This document shows, piece by piece, positions 26,264 to 32,410 of a stretch of 32,410 nt of DNA. The translations under genes were made by a program, and so were the position numbers. The stretch's first letter is position 1; every line of letters begins with the position of its first letter. The notes under the pieces are model-generated. The model searched no databases, was not told where the DNA came from, and saw only the letters and a list, made by a program, of their open reading frames with translations. This stretch comes from Opitutia bacterium. GTDB taxonomy: Bacteria > Verrucomicrobiota > Verrucomicrobiia > Opitutales > Opitutaceae. The stretch spans positions 68,162 through 100,571 of the forward strand of contig PLOH01000027.1 in the NCBI GenBank assembly GCA_003142955.1, written 5' to 3'.

Positions 26264-29032
26264 CTAGCGCCATTCGTGGCGAGGATAGCGCCGCGAAAGC
26301 TCAGCCTTCACCTTTGGATACATGTCGCGCCAGAAGGCCGTGAGGTCGTCGGTCACCTGAAGGGGACGCTGGTTCGGCGCCAACACCTCGATCTTCACCG
26401 GCACCCGGCCGTGCGCCAGGGTGAACCGGCCGCTTACTCCGTAGAGTTCCTGAATTCGCGCCGATAACACGGGCGGACCATCCGCAGAATACGTGACGCG
26501 CGAACGCCGCCCGTTGGCCATCTCGATGCGCTCGGGCAGGTAATCGTCAAGTACCGCCAATTGCTCGGGCCGCAGCCACTGGTGCAGGACCGGCAGGACG
26601 GGCTTGTCCTTCAATTCGCGCGCCCCGCAGGCACCATAGCAGATCTGTTCGATCAGCGTGGCGCGATCGGCGTCGGCAATCGGCGTCACTTCCAGCTCCG
26701 GAAACCACCTCGCCAGGCAATTGACCCGGACAATCCACTGCTCCACCCCCTCGGTCCATTCCGCGAGCACGATCCGGCCGGCCAGGACTTCCCGCGCGAG
26801 CAACGCCGCAGCTTCACCCGGCGGCGGCGCGTCCGGCAGCGGCTTCGCGTCCAGCACAAGGTCCCGGAACCGCCGCTCGCGCCGTACGACGACGCGCCGC
26901 GCCGCCTCGTCGTAGATGACCGTGGTGGCATCGACGTAGTCCTCGGGAAACAGCTCGCGCAACCATGCCTCGTCCACCGCCGTCGCCAGGCTTAACAGCA
27001 CTGTCACCTCTCCCCTCGCCTCGATCTCGCTCACCTCCGCGGCGACGAAAAGCGGCGCCTGCTGGATGCCGCTTTCGCGCGCCAGCTGTCCGCGCCGGCC
27101 ATGCACGAGTTCGCAGCGGAGCGTGCCGCCGTCGAGCCTTCGGGCCAGATGGTCGGAGAACCCGACCAACACGCATTGGCGCACCGCCGCCTCCTCGACG
27201 CGCCGTTCGGCCACGTCGAGACCCTCCCCCGCCGCGATTTCAATAAACTGATCGAACAGCGGCCCGACCTGTCGCGCCGTCTGTGCGTGAAGGCCGAGGC
27301 GGCGGCAGGCCTCGAGCGAATAATCCGCGCGGTCCGCATAGCGCCATGCGCGCATCAACCGGAAGAAATCCGACGCGTGCTCCTCCCCCAGCAGCTCCGC
27401 GCGCCGCTCCTCCACCTCCCGCCCCGCGTTGCGCAGGAGGAAATTGCGCCCCTGCGTCAGCGCCGCCATCAGCGCCACCGGCCGCACGCAACCGCGGTCA
27501 TGCGCCGCCAAAAACATTCGCGCATAACGGGGATGCATCGGAAATCGCAGCATCTTGCGACCGATGTCGGTGATGCGGAGCGTCGGTCTCGGCTGGAATG
27601 ATGCCGTTGAGGTGGGGCGCGTTATCCCTAACGCGCCGATTGGCGAAGGCTGGTGGCTTGGCGGGTTAGGGATAACCCGCCCCACCGTTGGGTCCCCGGG
27701 CAATCGTAGGGCGGCATCGCCGGACTGAGCGCCGGAAGGCGCGACACCCGCCACGCCGCCGCGGTCAATGTTCCCCGGCGGGGTGCGGCGACCCCGCCCT
27801 GCCATGGTCGAGACCGGCTCCAGCGCGCCGAGATCCGCAAGCAGATCCTCCGCCCTTTCGAGCGATTTCGGCTCCGGCTTTTCCAGCCAAGGAAAATCAT
27901 CCACGTCGTCGATCCCCGACGCTTTCAGGGCCAGCACCACCTCGGCGAGATCGAGGCGCTTCACCTCGGGCAGCTCCCTGACTGGACGCTTCGCGTGTTC
28001 CCGTTCCGTCCACAGCCGCACGCATACGCCCAGCGCGGTGCGGCCGGCGCGACCCGCCCGCTGATCCGCAGACGCTGCGCTGATCTTCTCAATCAGGAGC
28101 GTGTTGATGCCCCGGTGCGGGTCGTAGCGGGCCATCCTCGCCAGGCCGCCGTCGATGACCGCAGTCACGCCATCAATGGTCAGCGAGGTTTCCGCGACGT
28201 TGGTCGACACGATGATCTTGCGACGATCATAGCGGGCAACGGCCCGATCCTGCGCCTCCGGCGGAAGTTCGCCGTGCAGCGGCAACACTAGGAACTCGCG
28301 CAGCGCCTTTTCGTTCTGTACCGCCTGCACCGTGCGATTGATCTCGTAGGCCCCAGGCATGAACACCAGCAGATTGCCCGGACTCCGGATCGCCACGCGG
28401 GCGCATTCGCGCGCCGCCACCTCCCAAACCGGCTCGCGCTCGAAATCGACCGGATGCGGCAGGTATTCGACGACCACCGGAAACGTCCGCCCTTGCGATT
28501 CCAGCACGTCGCAGGGCGCGAAGTAGTCCCGCAGTCCGGCGACATCAAGCGTCGCCGACATCACGATCAACCTCAGGTCCGGACGGACGGATCGTTGCAG
28601 CTGCAACGCCCGGGCGAGGCTGATGTCGCCGTACAGGTGCCGTTCGTGAAACTCGTCGAACATCAGCGTGCTGATTCCGCGCAACGCCGGGTCGAACGAC
28701 ATCTGCCGCAGGAGAATGCCTTCCGTGACATACCGGATCTGCGTGGCCTCCGACACGCGGGATTCGAGCCGGATCTGGTAGCCGACCGTCGTGCCAAGCG
28801 GCGTGCCCACCTCTTCGGCCACGCGTTTGGCCAGCAAGCGCGCCGCCAGCCGCCGCGGTTGCAGCACTACCACCTGGCCCGCATCCAGAAATCCATGACG
28901 GAGCAAGATCTGCGGCAGCTGTGTCGACTTGCCGGAACCCGTCGGGGCTCGCACGATGAGCCGCCCTGCCACCCGCAGGCAGGCGACGACCGCGGATTCC
29001 AATTCATAGATGGGCAGATCGCGTGAAGACAT
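26264..29032 (-). CDS. hrpB: ATP-dependent helicase HrpB with repeat insertion
   Basis: HrpB is a DEAH-box-like helicase of unclear cellular role. The 922-residue protein has Walker A APTGSGKST (K35), the Walker B-like DEFHER (126-131), SATLD, STNVAETSLTIDGVTAVIDGG and QRAGRAGRT in order. The HrpB C-terminal domain follows and ends with YPKVKAELSRRYPRHEW. The start at 29032 (MSSRDLPIYELE) gives the normal N-terminus; the open frame continues upstream through a family C palindrome, which I reject. Residues about 408-484 (DNA 27581-27811) do not belong to the family. They replace the short link between DLGALEP and RITDIGRKMLRFPMHPRYARM and are encoded by palindromic repeats. Without them the protein would be 845 residues, the usual HrpB length. 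Confidence 0.94.
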   Translation of the reverse strand: MSSRDLPIYELESAVVACLRVAGRLIVRAPTGSGKSTQLPQILLRHGFLDAGQVVVLQPRRLAARLLAKRVAEEVGTPLGTTVGYQIRLESRVSEATQIRYVTEGILLRQMSFDPALRGISTLMFDEFHERHLYGDISLARALQLQRSVRPDLRLIVMSATLDVAGLRDYFAPCDVLESQGRTFPVVVEYLPHPVDFEREPVWEVAARECARVAIRSPGNLLVFMPGAYEINRTVQAVQNEKALREFLVLPLHGELPPEAQDRAVARYDRRKIIVSTNVAETSLTIDGVTAVIDGGLARMARYDPHRGINTLLIEKISAASADQRAGRAGRTALGVCVRLWTEREHAKRPVRELPEVKRLDLAEVVLALKASGIDDVDDFPWLEKPEPKSLERAEDLLADLGALEPVSTMAGRGRRTPPGNIDRGGVAGVAPSGAQSGDAALRLPGDPTVGRVIPNPPSHQPSPIGALGITRPTSTASFQPRPTLRITDIGRKMLRFPMHPRYARMFLAAHDRGCVRPVALMAALTQGRNFLLRNAGREVEERRAELLGEEHASDFFRLMRAWRYADRADYSLEACRRLGLHAQTARQVGPLFDQFIEIAAGEGLDVAERRVEEAAVRQCVLVGFSDHLARRLDGGTLRCELVHGRRGQLARESGIQQAPLFVAAEVSEIEARGEVTVLLSLATAVDEAWLRELFPEDYVDATTVIYDEAARRVVVRRERRFRDLVLDAKPLPDAPPPGEAAALLAREVLAGRIVLAEWTEGVEQWIVRVNCLARWFPELEVTPIADADRATLIEQICYGACGARELKDKPVLPVLHQWLRPEQLAVLDDYLPERIEMANGRRSRVTYSADGPPVLSARIQELYGVSGRFTLAHGRVPVKIEVLAPNQRPLQVTDDLTAFWRDMYPKVKAELSRRYPRHEWR
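27581..27811 (-). repeat. Composite palindromic repeats inserted in frame within hrpB
   Basis: The first unit has 27-base arms at 27611-27637 and 27660-27686, matching at 25 positions; its ends are GGTGGGGC and GCCCCACC. The second unit, about 27706-27805, includes GTAGGGCGG near 27706 and GGCGACCCCGCCCT at 27788, a degenerate family D element. The whole has no stop codon in the hrpB frame. Confidence 0.8.
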
Positions 29033-29130
29033 GCGGACGAATTCGGCGCCAACGGCGCAGCGAAACGGTTGAGAACCTAGGCTTTCTCTCTCCATGTCAA
29101 AGCCGTTTCTCGCAAGCAAGTGGGGGTTTA

Positions 29131-29240
29131 GTCGTAGGGCCGGAACTTGTGTCCGGGCCATCCGCAAGCCGAAGATGGTCTGCGCACAGGGCGCGACCCT
29201 ACGGGGAATCGGTCCGCCGACAAGCGGCGACCCTACGACG
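29131..29240. repeat. Palindromic repeat, family C (upstream of hrpB)
   Basis: GTCGTAGGG at 29131-29139 pairs with CCCTACGAC at 29231-29239. The segment 29212-29236 is the inverse of 18940-18964 with one mismatch, so this is a second copy of the family C element in the recJ-secDF gap. Confidence 0.75.
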
Positions 29241-29305
29241 GAGCCGGCTGACCGGCACCCGAGCGCCTGGCCCGTGAACAACTTGTGCGTAAAGTTGATC
29301 CCAAG

Positions 29306-29333
29306 TTATTCACGGGCTAAGACTTGTGAATAA
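29306..29333. promoter_or_regulatory. Inverted TTATTCAC pair (DnaA-box-like)
   Basis: TTATTCACG (29306-29314) and the complement of TTATTCACA (29325-29333) form a perfect 8-base inverted repeat. The second site equals the canonical DnaA box TTATNCACA; the first has one mismatch. The surroundings (29281-29350) are unusually AT-rich. It could be a DnaA-controlled promoter, or simply an operator for the downstream RNA or for hrpB. Confidence 0.4.
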
Positions 29334-29540
29334 GTTGTGCAAAACAAAAACGTGACTTTGCCGGGAGCACGGGCACGTTACGCCCTGTTCTTTGATGGAA
29401 CAGTCGAAGCGCCGCTGGCATGAAAAAACCTGTGGAGAGCGCGACTGGGATAATCCCGGGCGACCGGGGAAAGGAAGACTGAAGCTGGTTCAGTCTTCCC
29501 CTTTGTTGGCGAGCAATCGCGAATAAAAGGCATGTCTCAC

Positions 29541-30258
29541 CAGCTCCTCTGGGCGGTGTCGTAACCGCTCAGTAATACGACGTAGGAGCTGTGCGGCGAG
29601 GCGCGATTAGAAACCGCGTTCGAGCCGAGTGAGGCGCACGGGGAGTTTCGATCCGTTCGCCCACGCAGTTTCCCCAGAGGGATATGGTTGCTACTGCGCA
29701 GACCAGCACGAAGCAGCGTTTTCTGGCGAGACCACCTCGCCAAAAAGGCCCCGCCTGTCATGGGTGGGGCGCGCAAAGAGGACGCGGCTTCGGGGAGCGA
29801 CCGGGTTTGGCAAGGCCCGGAAAACCTCCTTCCGTGGGGCGGCGTGAAAAACCACGTCACCCAACTGCAATGCGAAATGCAACCTGAGAGTTAAGAGGTC
29901 AGACCCGTAGCATGGGGCTAACGCCCGGCCAAAAGCCGGGGCCGACCCTGTGGTAACGGTGCCGACGCGAGCGACGCAAGTTGCAGGCGTGTCTGCACCC
30001 CGTCTGGCGTGACCGCCACTGGCAAGTGGTGGTCGAACCGGGCGTAGAGGCCTCACTCGAAAGATTCCGGCTGGCAACGGCCGGGACGGTCCCGCCATGA
30101 GACTGAAACCTTCGCATGCCGCGAGGAGTGGCGTCGGGGAGCACACGGCCCGCGAAAGCGAGAGCGCCCAATGTGTGCGACTGGGAAGAGAGCGTGGCGA
30201 ACTCCCACCCCCAAGTTTGGCCCTGGAACCGCAAGGTTCCGGGGCCTTCTTGTTTTTA
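29541..30258 (+). ncRNA. Large structured non-coding RNA candidate
   Basis: About 720 bases without a credible gene are packed with stable stem-loops, all in one transcript direction. Examples: a two-tier hairpin 29541-29591 (8-bp and 6-bp stems); GTGCG/CGCAC 29591-29639; GGGGA/TCCCC 29640-29675; a 7-bp stem 29724-29742; an 8-bp stem 29748-29770; CCCGGC-CAAAA-GCCGGG 29924-29940; GCGAC-GCAA-GTTGC at about 29971-29984; a 9-bp stem 30011-30034; GCACAC/GTGTGC 30141-30178 enclosing CGCGAAAGCG. GNRA-type loops and T-loop-like TTCGATCC occur repeatedly. The stretch ends in an intrinsic terminator. The style resembles HEARO/omega RNAs or other ornate large RNAs; I cannot assign a family, and no IscB/IsrB gene is present. 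Confidence 0.6.
30219..30257 (+). terminator. Strong intrinsic terminator ending the structured RNA
   Basis: A 12-bp stem (30219-30230 with 30235-30246, one G-T pair) closed by a GCAA loop is followed by TTCTTGTTTTT. It is the best rho-independent terminator in the window and lies on the + strand, immediately after the structured region and 210 bases before the typA start. Confidence 0.88.
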
Positions 30259-30330
30259 GGCGAAAACCAGACAGTTGCGGTTCCAACGCTGAAGGAACTG
30301 ATGATTACCCCGGTTTTGGCCGAACGATTG

Positions 30331-30372
30331 TAGGGCGGGGTCGCCGCACCCAGCCGCATCGACCCCGCCCTA
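30331..30372. repeat. Palindromic repeat, family D (upstream of typA)
   Basis: TAGGGCGGGGTCG (30331-30343) and its exact complement (30360-30372) form a perfect 13-base inverted repeat with a 16-base loop. The arm equals the outer part of the element at 22170-22235. Confidence 0.8.
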
Positions 30373-30467
30373 CATTGCGAATTCCAGGGAAACCGCGTTC
30401 GTGCCTTCCGGCCTTGCGTTCTGGATTCCCGGGCCGCACCATGATTCCTTTTTTCGCAGGAACCAGC

Positions 30468-32312
30468 ATGAACCAGAACATCCGCAACATCGCCATCATC
30501 GCTCACGTCGACCACGGGAAGACCACGCTCGTCGACGAACTGCTCAAGGAGGGCGGCGTCTATCGCGCCAACCAACAGGTCGAGGAGTGCGTCATGGACT
30601 CCATGGATCTTGAGAAGGAAAAGGGCATCACGATCAAGGCCAAGAACGCCTCCATTCACTGGAAGGGTAAGACCATCAATCTGGTTGACACGCCAGGACA
30701 CGCCGACTTTGGCGGCGAAGTCGAGCGTTCGCTCAAAATGGTCGACGGTGTGCTGCTCCTCGTCGACGCCTACGACGGCCCCCAGGCCCAGACGCGGTTT
30801 GTCCTGCGCAAAGCCCTCCAGCACGGCCTCAAGGTCATCATTGTCGTCAATAAGATCGACCGCGAAAACAGCGATCCTGCGGGCACTTACAACAAGGTTC
30901 TCGAACTCCTGCTCGAGCTGAATGCCAACGAGGAACAGTTCAACGCGCCAGTGGTTTATGGCAGCGGCCGGGATGGCTACATGCTGCGCAAGCCCGGCGA
31001 CAAGGGGACGGACATGGCTGTGCTGTTCGAAACGATTCTCGAGCACATTCCACCGCCGTTCGCCAAACCCGACGACCCTTTCCGCATGCTGGTCTCCAAC
31101 ATCGACTGGAGCGACTACGTGGGACGGATCGCCATCGGCAAGGTTCTCTCCGGCCAGATCACGGTGGGCGACACCGTTTACGTTGTGCACCCCAAGGGCG
31201 GCGATCGCCTGCGCTGCAAGATCACCAAAGTGGTGGAGTTTTCCGGTACGCAGACCAGCGATTCGGCCGTCGGCGTGGCCGGCAACATCGTCGGGCTCTC
31301 CGGCTTCGAGGACATCGATATCGGTGACACCATCACCGCCGACGAAAATGCCCACGCCCTGCCCTTTACCGAGATCGACCCGCCGACGATCGAAATGCAG
31401 TTCTGCATCAACGACGGGCCGTTCGCGGGTCGCGAGGGGAAGTACGTCACCTCCCGCCAGCTCCGCGACCGCCTTTTCCGCGAGATGAAGTCCAACATCT
31501 CCATCAAGGTTGAGGATACCAACACGGCCGGCGTTTTCGATCTGAAGGCGCGGGGCTCGATGCAAATCGCGATTCTTGTCGAGCAGATGCGCCGCGAGGG
31601 CTTTGAAATGCTGGTCTCGCGGCCGACTGTCATCACCAAGACCGAGAACGGGCAGACGCTGGAGCCATTTGAGTCGCTTTGGGTGGAGATTCCGGAGGAT
31701 TGCCTTGGCGTGGTCATGCAGATGCTTGCCAACCGCAAGGCCCAGATCACCGCCATGCACAAGCATTTGCTGGGCACAACTATCGAGGCCGTCGCCCCAA
31801 CGCGCGGGCTTATCGGCATGGAAACCGATCTCGTTAATGCCACCAGCGGCCGCGGCGTGATGTCTCACTTGTTCAAGGAATATGCACCCTGGGCCGGCGA
31901 TGTGCTCACGCGGCTCACCGGCACGTTGGTCGCCACGGAGAGCGGCGAGTCCAAGGCCTATGCGCTCGTCACCATCCAGGAACGCGGCAAACTCTTCATC
32001 GGCGCCGGCGAACTGGTTTACGAAGGCATGCTGGTCGGCGAGAGCCCGCGGCAGGAGGACATCCCGGTCAATGCCGCCCGCGCCAAGCGGCTCACCAACT
32101 TCCGCTCGCAGGGCGAAGGCGTGAGCACCCAGCTCTCACCGCCCATCCGGCTCTCGATCGAGAAGGCCATCGAGTATATCGCCTCGGACGAGTTCGTCGA
32201 GGCCACGCCCAAGTCGCTCCGCCTGCGCAAGCGCATTCTCAATCAGACTGACCGGCGCAAGGCCGATCGCGCCAGCCGCAAGGGCGAGACGGGGGCACCA
32301 ACGGAAACGTGA
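30468..32312 (+). CDS. typA: Ribosome-associated GTPase TypA/BipA
   Basis: TypA/BipA is a translational GTPase that binds the ribosome and affects 50S assembly and stress growth. The 614-residue protein has G1 [10 protein letters not shown] (K18), the G2 region EKGITI, G3 [10 protein letters not shown] and G4 NKIDR. It continues with EF-G-like domains II, III and V ([44 protein letters not shown]) and the BipA-specific C-terminal domain ending in ...[16 protein letters not shown]. The start at 30468 has AGGA 8 bases upstream and yields [15 protein letters not shown], the family N-terminus. An ATG at 30441 in the same frame would add 9 residues. Confidence 0.96.
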   Translation: MNQNIRNIAIIAHVDHGKTTLVDELLKEGGVYRANQQVEECVMDSMDLEKEKGITIKAKNASIHWKGKTINLVDTPGHADFGGEVERSLKMVDGVLLLVDAYDGPQAQTRFVLRKALQHGLKVIIVVNKIDRENSDPAGTYNKVLELLLELNANEEQFNAPVVYGSGRDGYMLRKPGDKGTDMAVLFETILEHIPPPFAKPDDPFRMLVSNIDWSDYVGRIAIGKVLSGQITVGDTVYVVHPKGGDRLRCKITKVVEFSGTQTSDSAVGVAGNIVGLSGFEDIDIGDTITADENAHALPFTEIDPPTIEMQFCINDGPFAGREGKYVTSRQLRDRLFREMKSNISIKVEDTNTAGVFDLKARGSMQIAILVEQMRREGFEMLVSRPTVITKTENGQTLEPFESLWVEIPEDCLGVVMQMLANRKAQITAMHKHLLGTTIEAVAPTRGLIGMETDLVNATSGRGVMSHLFKEYAPWAGDVLTRLTGTLVATESGESKAYALVTIQERGKLFIGAGELVYEGMLVGESPRQEDIPVNAARAKRLTNFRSQGEGVSTQLSPPIRLSIEKAIEYIASDEFVEATPKSLRLRKRILNQTDRRKADRASRKGETGAPTET

Positions 32313-32373
32313 CCAGGCCCGGGCTGGGCGCATCGAAAACGGCGAGGAGTGGAGACACGACGATCGGTGTGCC

Positions 32374-32400
32374 GGTGTAGGAAACTCGCTTGCGGGCGAT
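32374..32400. repeat. Repeat family A arm at the window edge
   Basis: GTGTAGGAAACTCGCTTGCG followed by GGCGAT resembles the TGTAGGAGCCTGCTTGCAGGCGAT arm of family A. The element probably continues past the window end. The preceding bases (32313-32373) after the typA stop show no gene. Confidence 0.5.
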
Positions 32401-32410
32401 CATCGGTCGC

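Larger units (their letters stand above)
29033..30467. other. Gene-free stretch between hrpB and typA
   Basis: The 1435 bases contain, in order, a family C repeat (29131-29240), an AT-rich region with an inverted TTATTCAC pair (29306-29333), hairpins at 29385-29403, 29401-29447 and 29473-29499, a long structured-RNA candidate (29541-30258) ending in an intrinsic terminator, and a family D repeat (30331-30372). No protein-coding gene is supported here: the open frames on either strand have no recognisable protein features and simply follow GC-rich composition. Confidence 0.7.

Noticed and set aside
29033-29281. Upstream extension of hrpB
   Set aside because: It translates a palindromic repeat and has no HrpB similarity; MSSRDLP at 29032 is the natural start.
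29281-29350. Chromosomal origin
   Set aside because: Only two DnaA-box-like sites are present and neither dnaA nor dnaN is nearby; reported as a regulatory curiosity only.
29541-30258. RNase P RNA, tmRNA or complete group II intron
   Set aside because: The RNase P core GAGGAAAGTCC motif, a tRNA-like CCA end with tag sequence, and a group II domain V hairpin were looked for and not found.
30171-30467. Longer N-terminus for TypA
   Set aside because: The frame is open through the terminator and a palindrome, but the conserved protein begins at 30468 with a good AGGA upstream.

Overview
The window is a GC-rich bacterial chromosome segment with housekeeping genes on both strands and many dispersed palindromic repeats. 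The family mix (fused SecDF, group III-type phosphofructokinase, a DUF1573/rhodanese/MauE cluster, LptF/G permease, a Nuo operon with an extra Mrp-type subunit) suggests a Gram-negative member of the Verrucomicrobiota, perhaps close to Opitutaceae. That placement is inference from gene style; there is no rRNA here to prove it.

Layout. 1-8193 (+): distal half of a respiratory complex I operon, nuoI-nuoJ-nuoK, an additional MrpD/NuoM-like antiporter subunit, a two-helix small membrane protein, a NuoL-like subunit, nuoM and nuoN. There are four antiporter-like subunits instead of three. 8194-10132: small hypothetical genes, a C_GCAxxG_C_C family protein, a helical protein and a VOC-fold protein. 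10242-12017 (-): 6-phosphofructokinase interrupted by a one-base frameshift, and a GNAT acetyltransferase. 12018-13941: a TIGR02466-type 2OG-Fe(II) oxygenase, a tiny membrane protein and a clear SeqA-like protein. 14044-16830 (-): LptF/G permease, then a DUF1573-rhodanese-MauE/DoxX cluster. 16864-16940 (-): tRNA-Arg(ACG). 17185-22022 (-): recJ, secDF, yajC. 22263-24245 (+): speA, ending tail-to-tail with an N-terminally truncated class I glutamine amidotransferase. 25075-26234 (+): a gamma-glutamylcyclotransferase-like protein and a RelB/ParE-type toxin-antitoxin pair. 26264-29032 (-): hrpB, which carries an in-frame palindromic repeat insertion. 29033-30467: a gene-free stretch that appears to encode a large, highly structured RNA on the + strand ending at a strong intrinsic terminator. 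30468-32312 (+): typA/bipA.

How the genes fit together. The Nuo block forms the membrane arm and one peripheral Fe-S subunit of a proton-pumping NADH:quinone oxidoreductase. The yajC-secDF pair is the accessory part of the Sec translocase. The DUF1573-rhodanese-MauE trio looks like an envelope thiol/redox cluster. The points most worth a second look are the SeqA homolog outside its usual gammaproteobacterial range, the roughly 0.7 kb ornate RNA candidate, the repeat-derived insertion in HrpB, and the four-antiporter complex I whose NuoL-like subunit lacks the usual TM7 lysine.

Four or more families of palindromic repeats lie between genes throughout (for example 6621-6686, 13183-13341, 17048-17119, 18940-19008, 22170-22235, 29131-29240, 30331-30372), and one composite copy lies inside hrpB.
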